Of a DNA stretch of 32,319 bases, positions 17,677 to 26,525 are shown one piece after another. This stretch comes from Clostridiales bacterium DTU036 (GTDB lineage Bacteria > Bacillota > Clostridia > Peptostreptococcales > Acidaminobacteraceae). The stretch's first letter is position 1; each line of letters starts with the position of its first letter. The notes beneath the pieces were generated by a model. It worked only from the letters and a program-made list of their open reading frames with translations. It made no database searches and was not told the origin of the DNA. Position numbers and translations under genes: made by a program. The stretch covers positions 1 to 32,319 of the forward strand of contig LFTD01000102.1 of assembly GCA_001512625.1 (NCBI GenBank), in the 5' to 3' direction.

Positions 17677-20001
17677 CTAGCGGCGCTGTGCACCAAGTTC
17701 TTCTAGGCCTCTTAGAATCCCATCCAGAGCCTCTTCTACTTCAGTATCCTTTAAGGTGCGCTCACTACTTTGAAATACCAGATGGTAGGCAAGGCTCTTC
17801 TTATTCTGGCCAAGCTCACTTCCCTCATAGATGTCAAAGAGTTTGACCTCCCTTAAAAGTCCACCGCCCTTTTCTAGTATTCTATCATAAATCTGAGTCT
17901 GAGTCAGATTTTTATCCACTACAAGTGCCAGGTCCCTAAGCAGGGCTGGAAATCTTGATGGAGCCTCATGGAGGATCCTAAAGCTATGGAACTCATAGAG
18001 CCTATCCATGGAAAACTCACCTAGATAAATAATCTTCTTGCTATCCCTCTCCCTAGCAACATAGGGAGATAGCTGACCAAAGGAACCAAGAAGAATATTC
18101 CCAGCATAGACGTCAGCTGAGCGCCCAGCATGGTAGACAGCCTCCCTACTTCTTTTATAAGTCACTTCAATACCCAAAGACTCAAAGAGCTCTTCTAAGG
18201 CTCCCTTAAGACTAAAGAAGTCTCCATGGCCATACCTGGCAAAGCTTAGCATCTGGGACTGGATAATCTCGCCCCTCATCTCAAAGGCGTTACCTATCTC
18301 AAAGAAATTAACTTTTTCATTTTTTACATTCTCATTGCGCTGGATCACATCCAGAGCACTTATAAGCAGGCTATGGCGCATCTGGGAGAACTCCTCACCT
18401 AGAGGATTAATCAGCCTTAAAGGATGCTCAGTGTCCCTATGAATAGAAGCAGCGCTCCTAGGAGAAACAAAGGAGTAGTTAAGCATCTCTTCAAAACCTA
18501 GGCCCCAAAGCAGGTCCCTAACTGTCCACTCAAACTTCTGCCTTAAAGTAAGGTCAGAGGGCTCAGGGATATAGGGAAGCTTAGAAGGAATCTTACCAAA
18601 ACCATAGACCCTGGCCACCTCTTCAATTAGATCTGCCTCTAAAACCAGATCAGAGCGGTGAGCAGGAGGAAAAACCTTAACAGAGTCCTCACCTACTTCA
18701 TAGTTAAAGTTTAGCCTGGTAAAGATAGACTCAAGCTCCTCCATCTCAAGACCTACACCAAGTAGGGTTTCAACCCTGGAGCGTCTTAAAACCACAGGCT
18801 CTCTATTAGTAATATCATGGCCCCCATTTATTTTTACAGACTTATAACTACCCTCCATAAAGTCTAGGAAAAAGGCCATGGCAAGCAGGGTTCTTTCAGG
18901 CTCTATTTCCTTTTCAAATCTGGTGGAGGCCTCGGTCCTTAAGTTTAATCTTGAGGAAGTTTTTCTAATAGATGACTTTTCAAAGCTGGCAAACTCTACT
19001 ATAAGGTCTCTACTATCTGCAAGGATCTGGGAGTTTTCTCCCCCCATAATTCCTGCAAGGCCTATTATCTTTTCATGGTCTCTAATAAGCAGGTCTCCCT
19101 CTTTAAGCTTTCTTTCAACTCCATCAAGGGTTTCAAAAACAACATCTTCCTTGGCTGAGTCAACAATAATTCCTCCCTCAACCTGGCGCCTATCAAAGGC
19201 GTGGGTGGGGTTACCGCTATAGAGCATGGCAAGGTTAGTAGCATCAACCACGTTGTTGATGGGCCTAACCCCCATTTCCATTAGCCTTAGCTGCCATCTA
19301 AGGGGACTGGGTTTAATTTCAACACCTTCAAGTTCCAGGCCATAGTAGGCGGTGCAGCCCTCAGCTCTTTTTATTGAAAGACTACCCTTTTCTAAATCTG
19401 AGAAGTCCTGGGCTAGCTCATCTTTTAAAGTAATATCAAAGGTGGTGGATAGCTCATTAGCTAGACCCATAATGCTAAGGCAATCTGGTCTATTATAGGT
19501 TATCTCCATTTCTAGAGTTCCCTTATCAAGGCCAAAGTATTTAAAGAAGCTCTGTCCCACCTCTCCTTCATCTAGGATTACTACTCCCTCACTGGCTCCT
19601 TTTGGAAGAACGCTCTGGCTATAGCCAAGCTCATCTAGGCTACAGAGCATGCCTGAGCTCTCAACTCCCCTTAGCTGGGACTTTTTAATCTCAAAGTTTC
19701 CAGCAAGCACAGAACCTGGTCCTGCAACAACTACCAGGGCTCCTTCAAAGACATTGGGGGCCCCAGTTACAATCTGAAGAACCTCAGTACCTATATCTAC
19801 CTGGGTCACAACCAGCTTATCAGCATCGGGGTGACTCTCAATTTTTAGGATTTTTCCTATAACTAGGTCTGTATTATTATCAGTTAAAGAGGTAAATTCC
19901 TCCACATTGGTGCCGGTCATGGTAAGAGCCATGGCCAGCTCCTTTTTATCTATCTCTGGCAGGTCTACTCTAGTAGCCAACCAATCAAGACTAGCCTTCA
20001 T
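17677..20001 (-). CDS. pheT: Phenylalanyl-tRNA synthetase beta subunit
   Basis: 774 aa; N-terminal tRNA-binding domain, B3/B4, B5, FDX-ACB C-terminal domain. Confidence 0.97.
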   Translation of the reverse strand: MKASLDWLATRVDLPEIDKKELAMALTMTGTNVEEFTSLTDNNTDLVIGKILKIESHPDADKLVVTQVDIGTEVLQIVTGAPNVFEGALVVVAGPGSVLAGNFEIKKSQLRGVESSGMLCSLDELGYSQSVLPKGASEGVVILDEGEVGQSFFKYFGLDKGTLEMEITYNRPDCLSIMGLANELSTTFDITLKDELAQDFSDLEKGSLSIKRAEGCTAYYGLELEGVEIKPSPLRWQLRLMEMGVRPINNVVDATNLAMLYSGNPTHAFDRRQVEGGIIVDSAKEDVVFETLDGVERKLKEGDLLIRDHEKIIGLAGIMGGENSQILADSRDLIVEFASFEKSSIRKTSSRLNLRTEASTRFEKEIEPERTLLAMAFFLDFMEGSYKSVKINGGHDITNREPVVLRRSRVETLLGVGLEMEELESIFTRLNFNYEVGEDSVKVFPPAHRSDLVLEADLIEEVARVYGFGKIPSKLPYIPEPSDLTLRQKFEWTVRDLLWGLGFEEMLNYSFVSPRSAASIHRDTEHPLRLINPLGEEFSQMRHSLLISALDVIQRNENVKNEKVNFFEIGNAFEMRGEIIQSQMLSFARYGHGDFFSLKGALEELFESLGIEVTYKRSREAVYHAGRSADVYAGNILLGSFGQLSPYVARERDSKKIIYLGEFSMDRLYEFHSFRILHEAPSRFPALLRDLALVVDKNLTQTQIYDRILEKGGGLLREVKLFDIYEGSELGQNKKSLAYHLVFQSSERTLKDTEVEEALDGILRGLEELGAQRR

Positions 20002-20003
20002 AT

Positions 20004-21029
20004 CTACCTCCTAAACTGGTCTAAGAAACGCTTGTCATTGTCATATAGATAGCGGATATCATCTATCTCATAGCGCATCATAGTTATTCTATCCAGGCCC
20101 ATGCCAAAGGCAAAGCCTGTGTATTTTTCCGAATCAATTCCACACTCTTCAAGGACCTTGGGATGGACCATACCACAGCCAAGTATTTCAATAAAGCCAA
20201 CTCCACCACAGAAGCGGCAGCCCTCTCCATGGCACTTAAAGCAGGTGATATCCACTTCAGCTGAAGGCTCAGTAAAGGGGAAGTTATGAGGCCTAAAGAC
20301 ACTTTTTGTATCCTCACCAAAAAGCTGCCTGACAAATTCTTCCAGGGTTCCTTTAAGGTCAGCCATGCTGATGCCCTCACCTACCACCAGGCCCTCCATC
20401 TGATAGAACATGGGAGAGTGGGTAGCATCAATCTCATCATTTCTAAAGCACCTACCAACACTTATCATCCTTATCGGTGGCTCCATCTTCTTCATAGTCC
20501 TAATCTGGACTGGTGAAGTGTGGGTCCTAAGTAGGGTTGATGGGTCAAAATAAAAGGTATCAGACAGGCCTCTTGAGGGATGATCCTTGGGTGAGTTTAG
20601 GGCGTCAAAGTTATTATAGACACTTTCCACCTCAGGTCCCTCTTCTAAAACAAAGCCCATTCTTATAAAGACATCTATAAGCTCCCTAATGGTCTTGGTG
20701 GTTGGATGGACCCTGCCCATAGGCTGGCTCTCACCAGGAAGGGTTATATCTATCTTCTCCTCTTCCACCTTCCTATCCAGGAGTCTTAGCTCAAGCTCTC
20801 CAAGCTTATCAGCTATGGCCTGGCTCATAGAGTCTCTCATCTCATTGGCCAGCTCCCCCATCCTGGGTCTTTCTTCCTTACTTAAAGAGCCCATCTGCTT
20901 AAGGATCTCTCTAAGAGCTCCACTCTTACCAAGATACTCAATCCTCAGTTTCTCCACCTCTTGTGGAGTAAGTACTTCTTCCAGGGCACTAAAGAAGGCC
21001 CCTCGAATTTCCAGTAATTTTTCCTTCAT
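20004..21029 (-). CDS. pheS: Phenylalanyl-tRNA synthetase alpha subunit
   Basis: 341 aa; HPTTKTIRELIDVFIRMGF, DTFYFD, LLRTHTSPVQIRTM, FRNDEIDATHSPMFYQMEG. Confidence 0.97.
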   Translation of the reverse strand: MKEKLLEIRGAFFSALEEVLTPQEVEKLRIEYLGKSGALREILKQMGSLSKEERPRMGELANEMRDSMSQAIADKLGELELRLLDRKVEEEKIDITLPGESQPMGRVHPTTKTIRELIDVFIRMGFVLEEGPEVESVYNNFDALNSPKDHPSRGLSDTFYFDPSTLLRTHTSPVQIRTMKKMEPPIRMISVGRCFRNDEIDATHSPMFYQMEGLVVGEGISMADLKGTLEEFVRQLFGEDTKSVFRPHNFPFTEPSAEVDITCFKCHGEGCRFCGGVGFIEILGCGMVHPKVLEECGIDSEKYTGFAFGMGLDRITMMRYEIDDIRYLYDNDKRFLDQFRR

Positions 21030-21041
21030 TTTATCTCCTTA

Positions 21042-21270
21042 AAAAAAAACTCCGCCCCCTTTGGGACGAAGTCATCGCGTTACCACCCAATTAGTCCCCA
21101 TAAAGAGGACCTCTCGAAGCCTATAACGGGGCTAGCGTTTTCCATTACAGAAAAATGCTCGGGAATGAATTCAAGGGACCCTGCCTGTAGTCTTCCACCA
21201 ACACTACTCGCTTTAAGGGGGCCATCCTCTATGGTTCCGTCCTAGCTATTTCTAATAAATTCTAGCACTT
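21042..21270 (-). promoter_or_regulatory. T-box leader of pheST
   Basis: T-box core TTGGGTGGTAACGCGATG, terminator ACTTCGTCCC-AAAG-GGGGCGGAGTTTTTTTT, stem-I AGCGAGTAGTGTTGGTGGAAGACTACAGG, candidate TTC (Phe) specifier in TTGAATTCATTCCCGAGC. Confidence 0.92.
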
Positions 21271-21322
21271 GAAACCCTTGAGGTCAAGGGCTTTAATCAT
21301 TTTGAACCAGCTGGTAAACCTT

Positions 21323-22045
21323 TTAAATGTCTTGGAGATGACACATAAAGATAGAACCTGCCACTGCCACATTTAAGGACTCCTGACTCCCCTTCATAGG
21401 AATAGAGTAAACTCCACTGGCCAGGGCTCTAAGTTCATCAGAAATACCCTGAGACTCATTACCCAGGGCCAGAATCATCTTCTCCCCCTTCATCTCTTTA
21501 TAGCTCCTGCCTCCTGCATCGGCTACAAAAAGCTTATAACCCTCTTCTATAAGCTCCTCCACCCTATTATTTGTTGCCAGCTCCTCAATAGCTAGGTTAA
21601 AGACCGCTGCCATGGAGCTTCTTAGGACCTTGTCATTAAATACACTGCAGCTCCCCCTTATTAGAAGGATGTTGTTTACACCAAAGGCCTGGGCAGACCT
21701 AAGGAGGGTTCCAATATTGCCAGGATCCTGAACCCTATCAAGTAGCAGGATGGGGCCTCCATCAAAATTTCTTTTTACCTTGGTGACCTTGCATATGATT
21801 CCCTGGGAATTCTCAGTCCTGGCCACATTGCTAAAGAGCCGCTTTGATAGGTACCTGGCCCCTTCAATGGGCTCCTGGCCTTCTTCTAAGAAAACCTCTA
21901 TTTCCAAGCCATCATCAAGGAGCTGATTATAGGCATTAAAACCCTCAACCAGGGCGTAATTTGACTTAATTGGATGCTGGAGAATCTGTCTAAGATCTCT
22001 ATAAACCGGACTCTTTGGGGAGCTTATTACTTGCTTTTCTTTCAT
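21323..22045 (-). CDS. SpoU/TrmH family RNA methyltransferase
   Basis: DRVQDPGNIGTLLRSAQAFGV, LALGNESQGIS, IPMKGSQESLNVAVAGSI. Confidence 0.95.
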   Translation of the reverse strand: MKEKQVISSPKSPVYRDLRQILQHPIKSNYALVEGFNAYNQLLDDGLEIEVFLEEGQEPIEGARYLSKRLFSNVARTENSQGIICKVTKVKRNFDGGPILLLDRVQDPGNIGTLLRSAQAFGVNNILLIRGSCSVFNDKVLRSSMAAVFNLAIEELATNNRVEELIEEGYKLFVADAGGRSYKEMKGEKMILALGNESQGISDELRALASGVYSIPMKGSQESLNVAVAGSIFMCHLQDI

Positions 22046-22109
22046 CTCTTACCTTTCTTCTCTTCTTGAAATAGCCCCCCTGCTGGTGTACAATCAGCCT
22101 GAGGTAACT

Positions 22110-22688
22110 ATGAGGATATTTATTAGTTTATTAGTTGGCTATAGTCTGGGGGCCATCCCTATAGCCTACATTATAGGAAAGGTCCAAAAGGGCATTGACC
22201 TAAGAGAACATGGCAGTGGCAATCTTGGTGCTACAAATGTACTTAGAAACCTGGGCCTTGTCTCCTTTATTATATGCGCTGCCTTTGATATTTTAAAGTC
22301 CTATTTGGCCTTTAGATTAATTGGCAATTTCTTTGGAGACAACCTAGGAATCCTAGCTGGCTTTGCTGCTGTTCTTGGCCACTGCTACTCACCCTTTATG
22401 AACTTTAAGGGAGGCAAAGGTGTTGCTACCAGTGGGGGCCTGATACTTGCCTTTGACATAAGGCTACTAATAGTATCTGCCCTAATCCTTCTTATCGTCC
22501 TACTAATCACTAGAAGAATGAGCCTAGCTTCTATTAGTGTTGCCCTAGCTTTTCCCTTTATTTATTACTACTTTTTAGGTTTTGACAATTTATTTTTTGG
22601 TGCTATACTATTAGCAGGCTTTGTGATTTTTAAGCACAAGGACAACATAAAAAGACTACTAAAGGGTGAAGAACCCAAGCTCTTTTAG
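22110..22688 (+). CDS. plsY: Acyl-phosphate glycerol-3-phosphate acyltransferase
   Basis: GYSLGAIPIAYIIGK, HGSGNLGATNVLRNLG, FKGGKGVATSGG motifs; start at second Met. Confidence 0.95.
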   Translation: MRIFISLLVGYSLGAIPIAYIIGKVQKGIDLREHGSGNLGATNVLRNLGLVSFIICAAFDILKSYLAFRLIGNFFGDNLGILAGFAAVLGHCYSPFMNFKGGKGVATSGGLILAFDIRLLIVSALILLIVLLITRRMSLASISVALAFPFIYYYFLGFDNLFFGAILLAGFVIFKHKDNIKRLLKGEEPKLF

Positions 22689-22785
22689 GGAAATGGTAGG
22701 GGGCTGGTGCCCCTTCTGGTCTTCAAAACCAGCGTAGGGTGTTCGGAGCATCCTAGGTGGGTTCGATTCCCATCCATTTCCGCCA
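22689..22785 (+). tRNA. selC: tRNA-Sec (selenocysteine, anticodon TCA), encoded CCA
   Basis: GGAAATGG/CCATTTCC 8-bp acceptor, CTGGTCTTCAAAACCAG anticodon arm, long variable arm, GGTGGGTTCGATTCCCATC T arm, GCCA end. Confidence 0.96.
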
Positions 22786-22796
22786 TTTACACAATA

Positions 22797-22823
22797 AAGC
22801 GTTGAGAAATCAGCGCTTTTTTA
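22797..22823 (+). terminator. Terminator after tRNA-Sec
   Basis: AAGCGTTGA-GAAA-TCAGCGCTTTTTT. Confidence 0.9.
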
Positions 22824-23010
22824 TTTGGTAAAATATAAGCTAATAAGACTAATTTAACTCCTTAACCACACTATATGCCATATATTATAATGGTAACCTA
22901 AGAAAACAACAAAATCCTTATCTGCTTTTAATTTTATTAGATGAAATTTAGCTAGACTAGGATAATTAGACTGCAGCTTTCCTTTTACTAAGCAAATAAA
23001 CTTAACCAGA

Positions 23011-23405
23011 CTAGCTTATTTTAAATTTTAGAAAAAGCCGAACTTCAAAATATAGCATAAAAAGGGTAGATATAAGAAAGCCTGCCATAAAGATGGGATG
23101 TATAAAAGCAAAATAACCTATATAAACTATAATGGATAGCAGAAATAAAGTAACTAGGTAGTGCCATTTCTTGGCCTCACTATCTAAAACCACCTTCCTT
23201 TTGACTTTATCATTTCCAAGAATTAATTCATCCAGGCTGATACTAAAAACTTCACTTATCTGAATCAGGTTAGATATATCAGGTAGGCCCTTATCTGTTT
23301 CCCACTTAGCTATAGCAGCTCTTGATACACCAAGCATCTTTGCCATTTCCTCCTGGGTAAGCTTTTCTTCTTCTCTTATTTTTTTATCCTCTTACTAATT
23401 TCCAT
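23011..23405 (-). pseudogene. HTH_3 (XRE) regulator with C-terminal membrane segments, interrupted by a frameshift at an A7 tract
   Basis: Minus strand from ATG at 23405 reads MEISKRIKK*; one extra A or a -1 slip gives MEISKRIKKIREEEKLTQEEMAKMLGVSRAAIAKWETDKGLPDISNLIQISEVFSISLDELI... Confidence 0.88.
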
Positions 23406-23469
23406 AGCAGCCTCCTAAGTTTTATAAGCTAATTTTGACACCTGAGGAAGGCATTTTCAAGCTACTTTT

Positions 23470-23501
23470 AGTAACCCTGGTGTTACCCTTAGTAACACTG
23501 G
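23470..23501. promoter_or_regulatory. Operator-like palindrome / direct repeat
   Basis: GTGTTAC-CCTTA-GTAACAC (23480-23498) and direct repeats AGTAACcCTGG / AGTAACaCTGG 21 bp apart. Confidence 0.55.
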
Positions 23502-23555
23502 GCTTAAGAGTATTTTAATCTTAAAAAAAGCAGCTTATACAAAGCTGCCTATAAC

Positions 23556-24422
23556 CTAAGGTAAATATTCTATGAGTTCCTGGTAGTTTCCAATGCTTAG
23601 CTTGCCATTTACAATGCTGAGTCCCCAGTCTTCATCTTCATGGATAGAGCCCGGAGGAAAGACCACTTTTATATCATAGCCATCCCTAGTTTTTTCAAAG
23701 ATGAAGTCCCATGGGAATTCATTATTCCTATAAAAGGCATAGGTCTCAAAGGCCTTATCAAAATCCCTAAGTGAAGCCTGGTTTCTGGCCTCTTTAGGAA
23801 GTTTTCTAAAAGCCGCTCTATAATCACCTGAATAGATATCAAGGAAGAATTGCCTGACAAAAATTTGGGGATAATAACGACTTTCAGTAACCAGGTCCTC
23901 ATCATACATAAAGCCCTGGTTCATATCAAGACCATAGAGGACAGGAGCCTTAGCAGTCTCATCAAATATAAAGTAAACAGTTTTTCCCCTGCCCTCTTCA
24001 GTCAAGGAATTGACCAGGCTCATTACATAGTAATAAAAATTACTCCTGTTGTACTTCTCATTTTTAAAGGCTTCAAGCTCCGTATAAATAAAAATCTTGT
24101 TACCACTTACTATAAGTTTATTAATGGGTACATCAAGAATCTGCTTAGACCTGCCTTGGATCTCATGATCTGCCTGCTTTAAATAAACTGCAACTATGTT
24201 CTTGTACTTATCCCTCCAAAGTACATCGGTCTTTTCCCTAACCTCGACTAACCTATCCTGGCCTACAAAATAGACAGGATAGCCCATGTACCTATAGTAG
24301 GTTTCCACACTTAAATCATAGGGTTCAGCTGCATAGCTATCATCATTAGAAAAGAATTTGCTGACATTAAGTGCTAGTAGCACCAGCATAAAAATAAAAA
24401 AGTAAAAAGTATTTCTCTTCAT
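23556..24422 (-). CDS. Secreted/anchored protein of unknown function, possibly with a GerMN-like domain
   Basis: 288 aa; N-terminal signal/TM; DVPINKLIVSGNKIFIYTE...YYYVMSLVNSLTEEGRGKTVYFIFDE. Confidence 0.6.
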   Translation of the reverse strand: MKRNTFYFFIFMLVLLALNVSKFFSNDDSYAAEPYDLSVETYYRYMGYPVYFVGQDRLVEVREKTDVLWRDKYKNIVAVYLKQADHEIQGRSKQILDVPINKLIVSGNKIFIYTELEAFKNEKYNRSNFYYYVMSLVNSLTEEGRGKTVYFIFDETAKAPVLYGLDMNQGFMYDEDLVTESRYYPQIFVRQFFLDIYSGDYRAAFRKLPKEARNQASLRDFDKAFETYAFYRNNEFPWDFIFEKTRDGYDIKVVFPPGSIHEDEDWGLSIVNGKLSIGNYQELIEYLP

Positions 24423-24424
24423 AG

Positions 24425-25840
24425 CTAGACCTCGTAAACCCTGGGAATACTAATATGGACGGTGGAGCCTTTTTCAAGCTCTGAGTCCATGGAAACCTGA
24501 CCATTATGGAGATGGACAATCTGCTGGACTATATGAAGGCCCAGTCCTGAGCCTCCCCTTTCTCTACTCCTAGCCCTATCCACTCTATAGAGTCTATCAA
24601 AAATATAGGGCAGATCCTGGGGAGCAATCCCCATTCCTTGGTCGCTAATTTCAAAATATATAGTGTCCTTGTCTGCAGAAACCTTGATAAAAATCTCTCC
24701 ACCTTCATCACTGTATTTAACAGCATTGCCAATAATATTTATAAAGACCTGTTTCATCTTATTATAATCAAACTCTGCAAAATACTTGCCTTGAAAATCC
24801 TTATTTATTGTAATGGACTTTTGTTCAGCTAAAGGCTCCATTATTCTAATAGATTCCTCCAAGGCCTTGGTAATGGGCCTTACATCTAGGTTTAAAGAAA
24901 TATCTTGCCTTTCCAGTGAAGCCATAAATAAAAGGTCATCAATTATATCCTTAAGTCTGTCACTCTCGCTATTAATGTCTTCTAAAAAGTCATATAAAAC
25001 TTCCTCACTAACAGTATCCTTAGCCATAATTAGCGAGTCAGTAATAATCTTCATTGAAGCAATGGGGGTCTTTAGTTCATGGCTCAAAGTAGAAACAAAA
25101 TCCTTTTGCTGCTCCTCAATATCTGCTAACCTGGATCCCAAGGTATTAAGAGACCGAACCATGGTGGAAAACTCACTGGCCTCCTCATCGATATGGTAGG
25201 AGTAGTTTCCTCTTGTCATGGCAACAACCCCCTCATCCAGCTTATCAAGGGGAGCAAAAATATCCGTAAGGACCCAGTAATAAACAAGAAGAGAAAGGAA
25301 GATAAAAACAAGGCCATACTGGATTAGCTTACCAAGTAATCCATTGACCTCCGATCTGACACCTTGGATACTGGTAATGGCAACAAGACTGGCCACTTTA
25401 TCACTCTTTTCACTAAATATTGGATAGGCAGTATAAAGGAGCTCTTCACCCCTACTTGACTGATAAATCCTAGTCTGGTAGTTTTTATTTATACGTAGCT
25501 CTTCAGTAATTTCTAGAGGCAGCTGATCTCCGGCCTTTTTAAAGTTATAGCTATCAAGAATCAAGGTATCATCACTATCTAAAACAAGATAGCGGATAGT
25601 CTCCCTATCAGCAACAAATTCCTTGATAACCTTCTTCCAGGCTTCTTCCTTTGCCTCCAAACTTTCCAAAGCCTCCATATCCTTGGCAAGCTGCTGGCTC
25701 CTCTCAATAATAGGAGTCTGCACGGCTAAAAGCTCCCTATCTAGGAGGGAGCTATAAAGTATGTTATAGATTAAAAATAATCCTATCAAGAGCAGTAAAA
25801 AATAGGTGGAAATAATCCTCCACCCAAGTTTTGTGCTCAT
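24425..25840 (-). CDS. Sensor histidine kinase (TM, extracytoplasmic, HAMP, HisKA, HATPase_c)
   Basis: FVSTLSHELKTPIASMK H-box; FINIIGNAVKYSDEGG N-box; GSGLGLHIVQQIV G-box. Confidence 0.95.
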   Translation of the reverse strand: MSTKLGWRIISTYFLLLLIGLFLIYNILYSSLLDRELLAVQTPIIERSQQLAKDMEALESLEAKEEAWKKVIKEFVADRETIRYLVLDSDDTLILDSYNFKKAGDQLPLEITEELRINKNYQTRIYQSSRGEELLYTAYPIFSEKSDKVASLVAITSIQGVRSEVNGLLGKLIQYGLVFIFLSLLVYYWVLTDIFAPLDKLDEGVVAMTRGNYSYHIDEEASEFSTMVRSLNTLGSRLADIEEQQKDFVSTLSHELKTPIASMKIITDSLIMAKDTVSEEVLYDFLEDINSESDRLKDIIDDLLFMASLERQDISLNLDVRPITKALEESIRIMEPLAEQKSITINKDFQGKYFAEFDYNKMKQVFINIIGNAVKYSDEGGEIFIKVSADKDTIYFEISDQGMGIAPQDLPYIFDRLYRVDRARSRERGGSGLGLHIVQQIVHLHNGQVSMDSELEKGSTVHISIPRVYEV

Positions 25841-25844
25841 TCTA

Positions 25845-26525
25845 TCACTGCTTGAAATAATAGCCTGTACCCCACTTAGTCATAATAAATTCAGGATGGG
25901 AACTATCAGCCTCCACCTTTTCTCTTAGTCTTCTAACGTGGACGTCTACAGTTCTAACATCGCCAAAGTACTCATAGCCCCAAATTTTCTCTAAAAGCTC
26001 TTCTCTACTAAATACTGTGCCTTCATTTAAAACCAGAAGAATTAATAGGTCAAATTCCTTGGCAGTTAAAGTAACTTCTCTATCATCAAAAATGACCTTT
26101 CTTCCAAAGAAGTTTACACTAAATTTATCAAAGGAAACAATTGAAGATGAAGCCATGTTCTTGGGCTTAACCCTTCTTAGTACTGCCTTAATTCTTGCCT
26201 TAAGCTCCAGGATGTTAAAGGGCTTGGCCATGTAGTCATCTGCCCCAGCCTCAAGACCTAAAATCTTAGATTCGTCATCTCCCTTTGCAGTTAGCATAAT
26301 AACAGGAACCATGCTGGTTTCCCTAATCCTACGGCATACTTCAATACCATCCATTTTAGGTAACATTACATCTAGAACAACAAGGTCATACTTATTATTA
26401 ATTGCCTTTTCAAGGGCCTCTTCTCCATCAACAGCAGTATCAATTGCATAACCTTCTTGCTCTAAACTAAATTTTAATCCTTTTAGTAGGATAGGCTCAT
26501 CATCGACAATTAAAATTTTATCCAT
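25845..26525 (-). CDS. OmpR/PhoB-family response regulator
   Basis: KILIVDDEP...VVLDVMLPKMDGIEVC...MLTAKGDD receiver; winged-helix FSREELLEKIWGYEYFGDVRTVDVHVRRLREK. Confidence 0.97.
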   Translation of the reverse strand: MDKILIVDDEPILLKGLKFSLEQEGYAIDTAVDGEEALEKAINNKYDLVVLDVMLPKMDGIEVCRRIRETSMVPVIMLTAKGDDESKILGLEAGADDYMAKPFNILELKARIKAVLRRVKPKNMASSSIVSFDKFSVNFFGRKVIFDDREVTLTAKEFDLLILLVLNEGTVFSREELLEKIWGYEYFGDVRTVDVHVRRLREKVEADSSHPEFIMTKWGTGYYFKQ

